From: Fervidobacterium_A thailandense
GTDB taxonomy: Bacteria > Thermotogota > Thermotogae > Thermotogales > Fervidobacteriaceae
Assembly: GCF_041505935.1 (NCBI RefSeq)
Contig: NZ_CP140110.1
Reading direction: 5' to 3' (one strand)
Length of the DNA: 64,000 nucleotides
In this document: positions 8,475-17,258 of the stretch, one piece after another
Layout of the letters: every line of letters starts with the position of its first letter
How positions within the stretch are numbered: the first letter of the stretch is position 1
Position numbers and translations under genes: made by a program
The notes under the pieces: generated by a model
The model's database searches: none
Seen by the model: the letters and a program-made list of their open reading frames with translations, nothing else
Told to the model about the DNA's origin: nothing

Positions 8475-9536
8475 TCAAACATTGAGGAACTTCTTCAAAG
8501 CTTCAAGGATTTCATCCGGCGTTGGGACGACGCCTCCCATTCTGCCGTAGAACTCTATTCTTGCATGATCTTTTACGGCAAGTTTTACGTCTTCGAGCAT
8601 CTGTCCCATGTTCATTTCAACGTCCAAAATTAACTTTTTGCCTTTCGATATTTCCTCAAGTCTTTCGTACGGGAACGGCCAGAGTGTTATTGGCCTGAAA
8701 AGTCCGGCTTTGATGCCTTCTTTTCTCGCTTGCTCGACAACGCTCTTTGCAATCCTACCAACAGTTCCGAAGGCCGTGATTACAATTTCCGCATCCTCAA
8801 GTTTATACTCTTCCCAGCGTTTTTCATTTGCCTCGATTTTTCTAAGTTTCTCGACGATCTCAAGGTTCATTTTCTCCAGTACGTACGGGTCTATATCGAA
8901 TGATACGATGATGTGTTTTTCCCTGCCATTTGCGCCGGTGAGTGCCCAGTCGTCGTGTTTTGGGAGAGTATTCAAATCCCTGAACTCGGGGAACGTAACA
9001 GGTTCCATCATTTGACCAATAACACCATCAGCGATGATAACTACGGGGGTTCTGTATTTATCGGCCAGGTCGAACGCTAAAACGGTCAGATCGACGGCTT
9101 CTTGAACTGTCGATGGCGCTAGCACTATCAGCTTGTAATCCCCGTGTCCGCCACCTTTCGTTGCCTGCCAGTAGTCACCTTGCGAAGGTTGGATGTCTCC
9201 AAGTCCTGGACCTCCCCTGACAACGTTCACCAACACGGCGGGCAATTGTGCACATGCCATGTAGGAGATTCCTTCTTGCATCAGGCTGAAGCCTGGGGAG
9301 GATGTAGATGTCATCACACGTGTACCAGTACATGCCGCTCCGTAAACCATGTTTATCGTTGCAACTTCGCTCTCAGTTTGGAGGAATGTTCCTCCCACCT
9401 CGGGCATTCTTTTGGACATGTACTCCGGCAATTCGTTTTGCGGTGTGATGGGGTATCCGAAAAACAATCGACAACCAGCTCTAATAGCGGCTTCACCTAT
9501 TGCCTCCGTTCCCTTTACCAGAACTCTTTCAGCCAT
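8475..9536 (-). CDS. 2-oxoacid:ferredoxin oxidoreductase, alpha subunit
   Basis: The 353-residue product has the pyrimidine-binding domain (KGTEAIGEAAIRAGCRLFFGYPITPQNELPEYM at residues 7-39), TESEVATINMVYGAACTG (catalytic Glu region), and the C-terminal transketolase-like domain. ATG 9536 is selected over the longer frame because GAGGAGG precedes it by the usual distance. The gene lies between the ferredoxin and the beta subunit in the order delta-alpha-beta-gamma. The length corresponds to KorA/VorA-type single-domain alpha subunits. Confidence 0.94.
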   Translation of the reverse strand: MAERVLVKGTEAIGEAAIRAGCRLFFGYPITPQNELPEYMSKRMPEVGGTFLQTESEVATINMVYGAACTGTRVMTSTSSPGFSLMQEGISYMACAQLPAVLVNVVRGGPGLGDIQPSQGDYWQATKGGGHGDYKLIVLAPSTVQEAVDLTVLAFDLADKYRTPVVIIADGVIGQMMEPVTFPEFRDLNTLPKHDDWALTGANGREKHIIVSFDIDPYVLEKMNLEIVEKLRKIEANEKRWEEYKLEDAEIVITAFGTVGRIAKSVVEQARKEGIKAGLFRPITLWPFPYERLEEISKGKKLILDVEMNMGQMLEDVKLAVKDHARIEFYGRMGGVVPTPDEILEALKKFLNV

Positions 9537-9570
9537 ATCAAGACCTCCTCGATGCGTTATTGTTTTCAAT

Positions 9571-9801
9571 TTACGCGCTCTCGACTTCTCGGTAGACGGT
9601 TATGCACACATCCGGACACATGTTATAGCAAAATCCACAAGCGATACACTTCTCAACGTACTTTGGTTCGGCGGGATGGTAACCTTTCGAGTTAAACCCT
9701 TCGCTGAAAGTGATAACTTTCATCGGACAAACACTGATGCACAGACCACAGCCTTTACACCTTTCCTGGTCGATCTCTATCTTTCCCTTAACCCTTGGCA
9801 T
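9571..9801 (-). CDS. 2-oxoacid:ferredoxin oxidoreductase, delta (2x4Fe-4S) subunit
   Basis: A 76-residue ferredoxin-like subunit with two cluster motifs: CKGCGLCISVCP near residues 15-26 and CIACGFCYNMCP near 52-63. It relays electrons from the TPP subunit to external ferredoxin. The order delta-alpha-beta-gamma with short spacers (34 bp to alpha) indicates one transcript. The second motif is followed by DVCITVY, which resembles the normal CP...C arrangement. Confidence 0.94.
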   Translation of the reverse strand: MPRVKGKIEIDQERCKGCGLCISVCPMKVITFSEGFNSKGYHPAEPKYVEKCIACGFCYNMCPDVCITVYREVESA

Positions 9802-9856
9802 CTTGGCACCTCCAATCGGTATAATTGGTATAATCGGTATAGGATAATCGATGAGT

Positions 9857-10504
9857 TTAGAATTTTTCCATCTCGATGAATCTACGAATTCTGAAAACCG
9901 GAAATTTGAAATTATCGGCGTTTACGAAATCCGGAACAACTGTGAACTTCACGGGCACCTCGATGATTTCCGACACCTTCGACAGGATCTCCTCGCCTCT
10001 GTGGATCAGTTCGGGGGTTGTTTCATAGGAAAGGTTTGCGTTGTTTATTAGATAATCCACTTTGATACGTGCAACGCTTCTGAGAATTTCGTAGGCCTTT
10101 ATTATCCCGTCCACCGTTGAGGAGAACGGTCTTGCGATGTTGACCACCATGCATATCTCGGCATCACCAAGGTACGGTTTTAGATACCCAAGCACCACCA
10201 CACCGTTCTCTTCCCCACCGACATCGATCACCGTTTTGTACTCTTCGTTAACCAAGTATCCAATTGCGGCACCAGTTATGATAGGCAAATCCGCGTTTCG
10301 TAGAGCTCCTTTCGGGTAAACCGTCACTAATCCGAGCTCCTCAAGTTTTTCGGCAACATCCCGTGTCCTGAAGTAGGGGGAGATGATATCCCCATCGATA
10401 ATGGCCACTTTCTCGTGTTCCTCTCTGAGTTTTAAAGCCCAGTTTATCGCAACTTCCGTCTTTCCACTTCCAAAAAGACCTATAAAAGCGTAGTTTTTGG
10501 GCAT
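9857..10504 (-). CDS. P-loop NTPase of unknown role in the fermentation operon
   Basis: The 215-residue protein has a clear Walker A motif (GLFGSGKTEVAINWA, residues 9-23), a SIMIBI-like second loop (VAIIDGDIISPYFRTRD) and a Walker-B-like TVIDVGGEENG. It resembles the CobQ/MinD class of ATPases but I know no assigned function. Its conserved-looking position between the acyl kinase genes and the oxidoreductase subunits suggests a role in enzyme maturation, cofactor handling or regulation, which is inference. Start ATG 10504. Confidence 0.8.
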   Translation of the reverse strand: MPKNYAFIGLFGSGKTEVAINWALKLREEHEKVAIIDGDIISPYFRTRDVAEKLEELGLVTVYPKGALRNADLPIITGAAIGYLVNEEYKTVIDVGGEENGVVVLGYLKPYLGDAEICMVVNIARPFSSTVDGIIKAYEILRSVARIKVDYLINNANLSYETTPELIHRGEEILSKVSEIIEVPVKFTVVPDFVNADNFKFPVFRIRRFIEMEKF

Positions 10505-10544
10505 TACTTCACCTTCTTGGTTTCCGTTCCACCGTTTAGATTTT

Positions 10545-11630
10545 TTAGATTTTTAAAACATTTTCCGCGTAATTCTTAGCTTGTTCCAGTCCTCTCAAAA
10601 CTCTCAAAGCTCCCATGGCAAGTGCGCGTTCCTCGTCCCCACCAGGGAAGACCAAAACCGGTGCGATGAAACTCACGTACTCAGTCAGCCATTTAACCAT
10701 GAACTCCTTATCGTAAGCCAAACCTCCGGTGAGTACTATGGCATCGACCTCTCCCTTCAAAACAGCCGCCATTTTGCCAATCCATTTTGCTATCTGGTAG
10801 GCCATGGCTTTGTAGACAAGCTCGGCTTCTTTGTCCCCTTCCCTGATCCGCTGCTGGACGGTAAGGCCATCGTTCGTGCCCAGGTAATCCACCATGCCTC
10901 CGGCACCTTTGATTTTCTTTTTCATCTCATCGAGGGTATATTTTCCACTGAAGCACAAATCGATCAGCTGTGTTAACGGTAGTGTACCACTTCGTTCTGG
11001 AGTGAACGGTCCATCCCCATCAAGCGCGTTGTTAACATTCACAACTTTTCCTCTCCTGTGCGCACCTATCGAAATGCCTCCACCCATGTGGACGACGATG
11101 AGGTTGACTTCTTCGTAAGTTTTCCCAAGCTGTGCTGCGGCCATCCTCGCCGTCGCTTTTTGGTTGAGTGCGTGGAATATGGATTTTCTTTTGAACATGG
11201 GATGTCCGGAATAGCGCGCAAGTGGTTCAAGTTCGTCGACTACAACGGGATCGACAATGAACGACGGAATTCCGTACTTTTTCGTGAATTCGTACGCAAT
11301 CAACGCACCGAGGTTGGAAGCATGTTCACCGTTCTTTCCCTCTCTCAGTATTTCAAGCATATCCTCGGATACTTTGTACGTTCCGCCCGGAATCGGGTCG
11401 AGTAATCCACCGCGTCCCACAACGGCGGCAAGGTCGTTCGGTTCGATGCCTACCTCTTTTAAGAATTCCTCGACAATCCTTGCCCTGAACTCGAATTGGT
11501 CCGTTAGCTTCTGGAACGGTGCGAGTTCCTCGGTGGAGTGTCGAAGCGTTTTGGAGTGAAGTAACTGTTCATCTTCGAAAACCGCTACTTTTGTGCTTGT
11601 GGAACCTGGGTTTATCGTTAGGATCTTCAT
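10545..11630 (-). CDS. buk: Butyrate (branched-chain acyl) kinase, copy 1
   Basis: An ASKHA-fold acid kinase of 361 residues, making ATP from acyl phosphate. It has the N-terminal ILTINPGSTSTKVAVFEDE, the VVHMGGGISIGAHRRGKV phosphate loop, DGDGPFTPERSGTLPL and VLTGGLAYDKEF, all diagnostic of butyrate kinases as opposed to acetate kinases. ATG 11630 follows GAGAGGTGAAG closely; GTG 11639 overlaps that site. It sits 19 bp after ptb. With a second buk on the other side of ptb, the two kinases may prefer different acyl chains. Confidence 0.94.
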   Translation of the reverse strand: MKILTINPGSTSTKVAVFEDEQLLHSKTLRHSTEELAPFQKLTDQFEFRARIVEEFLKEVGIEPNDLAAVVGRGGLLDPIPGGTYKVSEDMLEILREGKNGEHASNLGALIAYEFTKKYGIPSFIVDPVVVDELEPLARYSGHPMFKRKSIFHALNQKATARMAAAQLGKTYEEVNLIVVHMGGGISIGAHRRGKVVNVNNALDGDGPFTPERSGTLPLTQLIDLCFSGKYTLDEMKKKIKGAGGMVDYLGTNDGLTVQQRIREGDKEAELVYKAMAYQIAKWIGKMAAVLKGEVDAIVLTGGLAYDKEFMVKWLTEYVSFIAPVLVFPGGDEERALAMGALRVLRGLEQAKNYAENVLKI

Positions 11631-11649
11631 TTTCTTCACCTCTCAATTT

Positions 11650-12549
11650 TTAGCACTTGTTTTCTACCATCAGACACGTTAAGGCAATTGAGAGTAGCTT
11701 TGTTTCGTCGCTGTCGGCTCTCGAAGTTAACGCGACCGGGCACTTGGCACCGACGATAACCGATGCTACCTTCGCACCAGCCAGGAAGACCATCGCTTTG
11801 TAAAAGATATTCCCGGCTTCTATGTCCGGCATTATCAGAATATCGGCATCACCAGCTACTGGACTGACGATTCCCTTGTGCTCAGCTGCTTCTTTCGAAA
11901 CGGCATTATCCAGTGCGAACGGTCCATCGACTATACAACCTTTAATCTGACCTCGATCGGCCATCTTTGAGAGAATTGCGGCGTGCAACGTATCCTCCAT
12001 CTTCGGGTTGACGATCTCGATGGCACCCAAGATTGCAACTTTGGGTTTTTCAATTTCGAGAGCTTTTTTTGCGACCAAAACGGCGTTCTCGATGAGGTGG
12101 ACTTTTTGCTCGAGGTCTGGATCGATCGTCATTCCCGCATCGGTAACAACAAGGAGTTTATGGTAAAGCGGGGTTTCGAAGATACTCACAAGCGACATCG
12201 TTCTTCCGGTCTTTAAACCGTATTCGTCCTTTAAAACTGCTTTCATCAAGTCTCCGGTTTTGATGTTTCCCTTCATCACGAAGTGGGCCTTTCCCTCGAC
12301 AACGGCCTTCACCGCATCGTCGGCTGGGTTTGCGGATTCGGTGATTTGGAACTTTGAGATGTCTATGTTCAACGTTTCGGCAAGTTTCTTTATTTTCTCC
12401 ACGTTCCCAAACAGTATTGCATCCACAATACCCTCTTTCGAGGCCATATCCAACGCTTTAAGTACAGCATCGTCATCGGCAGCCGCAACAGAAACGATCC
12501 TTTTGCCAACCGATTTAGCTTTGTCGAGCAACTCAACAAGATTTTTCAT
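11650..12549 (-). CDS. ptb: Phosphate butyryltransferase
   Basis: Ptb exchanges CoA for phosphate on butyryl-, isobutyryl- or isovaleryl-CoA, feeding the adjacent acyl kinases. The 299-residue sequence is a complete phosphotransacylase fold, with FVMKGNIKTGDLMKAVL, VVTDAGMTIDPDLEQKVHLIENAV and the C-terminal LAGAKVASVIVGAKCPVALTSRADSD typical of Ptb rather than Pta. The start overlaps the stop of the upstream buk by 4 bp, so translation is probably coupled. Confidence 0.95.
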   Translation of the reverse strand: MKNLVELLDKAKSVGKRIVSVAAADDDAVLKALDMASKEGIVDAILFGNVEKIKKLAETLNIDISKFQITESANPADDAVKAVVEGKAHFVMKGNIKTGDLMKAVLKDEYGLKTGRTMSLVSIFETPLYHKLLVVTDAGMTIDPDLEQKVHLIENAVLVAKKALEIEKPKVAILGAIEIVNPKMEDTLHAAILSKMADRGQIKGCIVDGPFALDNAVSKEAAEHKGIVSPVAGDADILIMPDIEAGNIFYKAMVFLAGAKVASVIVGAKCPVALTSRADSDETKLLSIALTCLMVENKC

Positions 12550-13619
12550 GGTTGCTCCCTCCAGACTTTCGGTTTCTCCTCACCGGTGAGAACTCTCAAA
12601 GCTCCGTACGCGAGCGCTTCCATTTCCATCTCTCCAGGCACCACGAAAATCGGTGCGAATTTGTAAACGTAAGACTTTATCATATTTACGAACCTTTCGC
12701 TATGGGCCATTCCACCGGTGAGAACGATGGCGTCCACCTTTCCTTTCAAGGCAACACACATCGCACCGATCTCCTGGGCAATCTGATAGGCCATCGCTTC
12801 AATAACTTCCAAGGCTTTTGGATCGTTCTCGGCCATCTTAAACGCTTCGCGTAAATCGTTCGTTCCGAGGTAAGCTACAAGACCACCTTTGCCAACAAAC
12901 ATCTTCTTCAACTCATCTTTCGTGTACTTGCCAGAGTAAGCAAGTTTCACAACATCACCCACGGGGAGTTCGCCGGTACGTTCAACACTGAACGGTCCTT
13001 CGTCGTTTGCGTTGTTTACATCTATCATCCTGCCCTTTTCAAAAGGAGCAACCGAAATACCACTTCCAAGGTGCGCGATAACCATATTTGTCTCATCAAA
13101 GCGCTTACCTAACTCCTCGGCTATCCTCATTCCGACGATTCGCATGTTCAAAATGTGCGAAAGGCTCCGTCTTTCTATATCGCGTATACCACTTAGCCGT
13201 GCTTCCGGAATCATTTCGTCAACGCTCACAGGATCCGTTATGAAAACAGGAATGGGCTTAGAAGCCTTTTTTGAAAGCTCGTACGCGATAATCGCCGCGA
13301 GATTTGACGCGTGTTGGACCTTGGTCTTATTCATCAAGTAGTCAACCATGTATTCATCGACAATGTACGTACCACTCTCGACGGGCGGTAGAATCCCACC
13401 ACGTGCTGCAATCGCATCGAGCTCTTCCAAGGAAATGTTGTTCTTTGTCAAGAATTCCAACACGGCTCGCTCACGCATTTCACGTTGTTCCATAATTGTT
13501 TTGTACCTTTCAAGCTCCTCAACGCTGTGGGTAAGATTCTCCTGAATTTTTTTCATCTTATCCTCGAACAACGCAACTTTCGTACTTGTGGCCCCCGGAT
13601 TAATAACCAGTACCTTCAT
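12546..13619 (-). CDS. buk: Butyrate (branched-chain acyl) kinase, copy 2
   Basis: A second complete butyrate-kinase protein of 357 residues, with VLVINPGATSTKVALFEDK, IAHLGSGISVAPFEKGRM, NDEGPFSVERTGELPV and VLTGGMAHSERFV. It differs substantially from copy 1, which argues for functional specialisation rather than recent duplication. It overlaps both neighbours by 4 bp (aminotransferase upstream, ptb downstream), showing a tightly coupled operon. Confidence 0.94.
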   Translation of the reverse strand: MKVLVINPGATSTKVALFEDKMKKIQENLTHSVEELERYKTIMEQREMRERAVLEFLTKNNISLEELDAIAARGGILPPVESGTYIVDEYMVDYLMNKTKVQHASNLAAIIAYELSKKASKPIPVFITDPVSVDEMIPEARLSGIRDIERRSLSHILNMRIVGMRIAEELGKRFDETNMVIAHLGSGISVAPFEKGRMIDVNNANDEGPFSVERTGELPVGDVVKLAYSGKYTKDELKKMFVGKGGLVAYLGTNDLREAFKMAENDPKALEVIEAMAYQIAQEIGAMCVALKGKVDAIVLTGGMAHSERFVNMIKSYVYKFAPIFVVPGEMEMEALAYGALRVLTGEEKPKVWREQP

Positions 13620-14854
13620 CCTATCAACCCTTTCCTCTTACCGTATTCAACAACGACAGCCTTGAGTCTTTTGACGCCTTCGATTATTTTTTCTTCCGGT
13701 GGTAAACAGAACGAGAGCCTCATTGATGTTGAGACACTATCGTCAATTGTGAACGCTTGTCCTGGGATGTAGTAAATCATCTTCTCTTTGGCAATCTCGA
13801 ACATGTCCATCGTGTCAAAACCATCTGGAAGTGTCAACCACGTGAAAAGACCACCTTGCGGGTTCACCCAGTGAACACCCTTGATATCTGCAAATTCTTC
13901 CTCGAGAGCTTTCATCATAACGTCCTTTTTCCTTTTGTAAAGTTCGATTCCGGGTTTGAGTTGTTCAAAGAGATCGTAGCGCTCAAGGTACCTTGCCGCG
14001 ATCCTCTGGTTCAAACTCGGACTACAAAGGTCAGCAGCTTGTTTTGCTAAGGTTGCTTTTCTGACTATATCGGCACGTCCTATAATCATTCCTATCCTCA
14101 GTCCGGGGGTAAGGATCTTGCTGAACGTGTTGAGCAAAACTACCCTGTCTGGACCTGCGAGTTTGTAAAGTGCTGGCAGATGCTCTCCTTCGAACCTGAG
14201 CATACCGTAAGGATCATCCTCGATAACGAGTAAATCGTATTTTTCAGCGAGTTCTACGAGTCTTTTCCGTTTCTCGAGGCTCATCGTGACACCAGCCGGG
14301 TTGTGGAAATTCGGAACTGTGTATATGAACTTCACGTTTTTGATTTTTCCTTCGCTGTCGAGTTCCTTGAGTTTCCTTTCCAAGTAGTCGACGTCCATTC
14401 CGTCGTCCTGGAGGGGGATCGTGATGAACTGCGGGAACATCATTCGGAAGGCACTCGCAGCACCGAGGTACACGGGGAATTCGACGATACAAATGCTGTC
14501 CTTATCGAGGAAGACACGCGCGAGTAAATCGAGAGCCTGTTGGGAACCTGTTGTAAAGAGTATATTCGGTCTGTCGATTCCCGTGATTCCGTACATTCTC
14601 TCGAGTAGCTTCGCGATCTGCTTAACCAGTTCATCATCACCTTCGGTAGTGTTGTACTGAAGGGTGTACGCATATTCTTTCTCTATTACCTCTTTCGCAA
14701 TTTCGGCAAGTTCGTGCCTGGGGAATGTGTTTGGATCCGGAACACCTCCACCGAACGAAATTGAACCGGGTATTGATGCGTATTTTAGCAATTCGCGGAT
14801 GAGTGAGGACCTCAGATTTTTACCAGTCTCCGAAAGCTTTAACTCGATATCCAT
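13616..14854 (-). CDS. PLP-dependent aminotransferase, class I (LysN/AadAT-like)
   Basis: The 412-residue product is a fold-type I aminotransferase of the group that includes 2-aminoadipate and broad-range branched-chain/aromatic enzymes. Visible motifs are SFGGGVPDPNTFP, YTVPNFHNPAGVTMS, VIEDDPYGMLRF and the PLP-lysine region NTFSKILTPGLRIGM. As the first gene of the operon it supplies 2-oxoacids from amino acids to the oxidoreductase, after which Ptb and Buk recover ATP. Substrate range is inferred from context. Confidence 0.92.
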   Translation of the reverse strand: MDIELKLSETGKNLRSSLIRELLKYASIPGSISFGGGVPDPNTFPRHELAEIAKEVIEKEYAYTLQYNTTEGDDELVKQIAKLLERMYGITGIDRPNILFTTGSQQALDLLARVFLDKDSICIVEFPVYLGAASAFRMMFPQFITIPLQDDGMDVDYLERKLKELDSEGKIKNVKFIYTVPNFHNPAGVTMSLEKRKRLVELAEKYDLLVIEDDPYGMLRFEGEHLPALYKLAGPDRVVLLNTFSKILTPGLRIGMIIGRADIVRKATLAKQAADLCSPSLNQRIAARYLERYDLFEQLKPGIELYKRKKDVMMKALEEEFADIKGVHWVNPQGGLFTWLTLPDGFDTMDMFEIAKEKMIYYIPGQAFTIDDSVSTSMRLSFCLPPEEKIIEGVKRLKAVVVEYGKRKGLIG

Positions 14855-14904
14855 GCACTACCACGCTCCCTTTTCAAAGTTGGGATTTTTCAACTTCCAC
14901 ACTT

Positions 14905-14932
14905 ATAATAGCAAAAACGTGCCAAAGTTCAA
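14905..14932 (-). promoter_or_regulatory. Promoter of the amino-acid fermentation operon
   Basis: On the minus strand TTGAAC (14927-14932), 16 bp, then TATTAT (14905-14910), about 50 bp upstream of the aminotransferase ATG. No other start signal is needed for the nine-gene operon that ends at the terminator near 7102. Confidence 0.5.
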
Positions 14933-15039
14933 AACAGGACATCGCAAGTTTTAAATCGTTTTGCTAAGCATAGAGAAGAAAATCATAGTTTTTGCAACTT
15001 GCAAATCTTTGCATGCAAAAAATTTCATCAGCGAGGATA

Positions 15040-15068
15040 TTGGCATTGACTTACGCGGGTTGTAAAAT
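15040..15068 (+). promoter_or_regulatory. Promoter of the aminotransferase-serA pair
   Basis: TTGGCA (15040-15045) and TAAAAT (15063-15068) with a 17-bp spacer; TTG just before the -10 gives a TG extension. The gene starts about 75 bp downstream. Confidence 0.5.
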
Positions 15069-15145
15069 GAGTCTTGGAGTGGTCGAAAATGACTTTTGAA
15101 AATTCGATAGCATTTCTCTAAACCTTTTGAGGAGGAGGGAGCCGG

Positions 15146-16288
15146 ATGGTTAGAAGGTACTTGTTGTTATCACCAGGTCCAACACCCGTGCCACATGAGA
15201 TACTTTTGGAGGGTGCAAAAGAAACAATTCACCATAGGACTCCGGAATTCGTGAAGATACTCGAGGAAACGCTTGAACTTTGCAAATACGTTTTCCAAAC
15301 AAAATACCCTGTCTATGTTTTGACCGCGTCAGGAACGGGTGCCTTGGAAACGGCAGTAGTTAACCTCGTTAGCCCCGGTGAAAAGGCTATCATCGTGAAC
15401 GCGGGTAAGTTTGGTGAACGATGGGTTAAGATCGCGCAGGCATACAATGTGAACGTCGTTGAAATCAAGCTCGATTGGGGTAAAGCGGTCACACCCGAGA
15501 TGATCGAAAAGGCAATGAAAGAGCATCCGGATGCGAAAGTTGTCTTCACAACGTACAGTGAAACTTCAACGGGTACGGTTATCGACCTTGAAAACATCGC
15601 GAAACTGACGAAGGACACGGATGTAATTCTCGTTACGGACGCGGTCAGTGGCTTACTTGCCGAGCCGTTGAAAATGGATGAATGGGGTGTTGATGTTGTC
15701 GTCTCCGGTTCGCAGAAAGGTTGGATGCTACCTCCCGGCCTTGCGTTCATAGCGATCAACGACAAAGCGTACGCGAAGGTTGAGAAGTGCACAAATAGCA
15801 GGTACTACTTCGACCTAAGGCAGTACAAGAAGAGCTCTCCGGATAATCCATGGACAACGGCTGTTAACTTAATCTACATGCTAAACAAAGCGGTGAAGAT
15901 GATAAAAGAAGAAGGAATCGAGAACGTTTGGGAAAGACACAGACTCTACGGTGAAGCTACCAGAGCTGCGGTCAGGGAACTCGGTTTGACCTTCTTCTCC
16001 GAAAGGCCTGGTAACGTCCTGACAGCCGTCAACTCACCGGAGGGAATCCCGGCAAGCAAACTGACAAAGCTCATGAGGGACAAATACGGAGTCACGATAG
16101 CGGCAGGTCAGGAACCAATGAAAGATGAAATTTTCAGAATCTCGCACCTTGGATACTTAACACCGTTTGATATCATCACCGGTATAACAGCCCTCGAATT
16201 TGCACTCGCCGAGCTTGGTTACAAGGTACAGATCGGAAAAGGCGTACTTGCAGCTGAAGAAGTTCTCTTCAAAGGGTTGGTGAAATAA
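15146..16288 (+). CDS. Serine-pyruvate/alanine-glyoxylate type aminotransferase
   Basis: A 380-residue fold-type I, class V aminotransferase. It shows LLSPGPTPVPHEILLE, HHRTPEFV, the TASGTGALETAVVNL cofactor segment, VTDAVSGLLAEPL and the PLP-lysine motif VSGSQKGWMLPPGL. It overlaps serA by one base (TAATG), so the pair is translationally coupled. In Thermotogae lacking a standard SerC, such a gene beside serA plausibly supplies the aminotransferase step to serine. A canonical serC is not in this window. GAGGAGGAG before ATG 15146 fixes the start. Confidence 0.9.
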   Translation: MVRRYLLLSPGPTPVPHEILLEGAKETIHHRTPEFVKILEETLELCKYVFQTKYPVYVLTASGTGALETAVVNLVSPGEKAIIVNAGKFGERWVKIAQAYNVNVVEIKLDWGKAVTPEMIEKAMKEHPDAKVVFTTYSETSTGTVIDLENIAKLTKDTDVILVTDAVSGLLAEPLKMDEWGVDVVVSGSQKGWMLPPGLAFIAINDKAYAKVEKCTNSRYYFDLRQYKKSSPDNPWTTAVNLIYMLNKAVKMIKEEGIENVWERHRLYGEATRAAVRELGLTFFSERPGNVLTAVNSPEGIPASKLTKLMRDKYGVTIAAGQEPMKDEIFRISHLGYLTPFDIITGITALEFALAELGYKVQIGKGVLAAEEVLFKGLVK

Positions 16289-17205
16289 TGCTAAGGATAC
16301 ATGTGAATGATCCTCTTGATAAACAGGCTACCGAAAAGCTAAAATCCATACCGAATGTTGAGGTCACATCTCAACATTACGAGAAAGAAGAGCTTTTGAA
16401 AATCATTCCGGAAGTTGATGTACTCATCGTAAGAAGTGCCACAAAGGTTACTGCAGACATTATCGAAGCAGGTACGAGACTAAAAATAATCGGTCGTGCC
16501 GGTACCGGGCTTGACAACATCGACGTTAAAGCCGCGGAAGCGAAGGGTATCAAAGTTCTCAACACACCTGGTGCGAACAGTATTTCCGTTGCCGAACTCA
16601 CGATCGGACTGATGATCGCGTGCTCAAGGCATATTGCCCGTGGGACGATCGATCTCAAGAACGGCAAGTGGACAAAGAAGGAACTCGAGGGTCACGAACT
16701 TTATGGAAGAACGGTCGGTATAATCGGTTTTGGAAACATCGGTCGTGAGGTTGCCAAGAGACTTTTGGCTTTCGACATGAGGGTGCTTGCGTACGATCCT
16801 TTCGTGAAGGAGACGGATATGCCTGTCCAGCTCGTTGACCTCGAGACGATCTACAGAGAGAGCGATTACATAACCATTCACGTGCCACTCACACCGGAGA
16901 CGAAGAACATGATAAACAAGGAAACGTTTGCGAAGATGAAGGATGGGGTCATCATAATTAACGCGGCTCGCGGTGGGATAATCAACGAAGAGGATCTCTA
17001 CGAGGCACTCGTGAGTGGCAAGGTGTACGCAGCAGGTCTTGATGTGTTCGAAGTCGAGCCACCGACGGACGAGCTGAGGCAGAAACTTCTGGCTTTACCG
17101 AACGTCGTTGCAACTCCACATGTTGGTGCGTCCACGTTTGAAGCACAGGAAAGAGTTGGAATGCTACTTGTCGAAAGATTGATAAAAGAGATAGAGGCAT
17201 TGTAA
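16288..17205 (+). CDS. serA: D-3-phosphoglycerate dehydrogenase (short form)
   Basis: A 305-residue D-isomer 2-hydroxyacid dehydrogenase with the NAD motif GIIGFGNIGREVAKRL near residue 145, the substrate-loop VRSATKVTAD, IGRAGTGLDNIDVKAA, and catalytic Arg/Glu/His segments (NAARGGIINEEDL, EVEPP, ATPHVGAST). It lacks the C-terminal ACT regulatory domain of long SerA forms, so allosteric serine feedback through ACT is not expected. The coupled aminotransferase upstream supports a serine-synthesis role. Confidence 0.9.
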   Translation: MLRIHVNDPLDKQATEKLKSIPNVEVTSQHYEKEELLKIIPEVDVLIVRSATKVTADIIEAGTRLKIIGRAGTGLDNIDVKAAEAKGIKVLNTPGANSISVAELTIGLMIACSRHIARGTIDLKNGKWTKKELEGHELYGRTVGIIGFGNIGREVAKRLLAFDMRVLAYDPFVKETDMPVQLVDLETIYRESDYITIHVPLTPETKNMINKETFAKMKDGVIIINAARGGIINEEDLYEALVSGKVYAAGLDVFEVEPPTDELRQKLLALPNVVATPHVGASTFEAQERVGMLLVERLIKEIEAL

Positions 17206-17227
17206 TAAATGGAAATAAGCAACCAAA

Positions 17228-17258
17228 ACGGGAAGGCTCAATGCCTTCCCGTTTTTTT
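17228..17258 (+). terminator. Strong terminator after serA (bidirectional)
   Basis: A perfect 10-bp stem (17228-17237 with 17243-17252) with a 5-nt loop and a run of seven T. It lies between convergent serA and the HD-GYP gene and overlaps the stop region of the latter. Confidence 0.9.
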
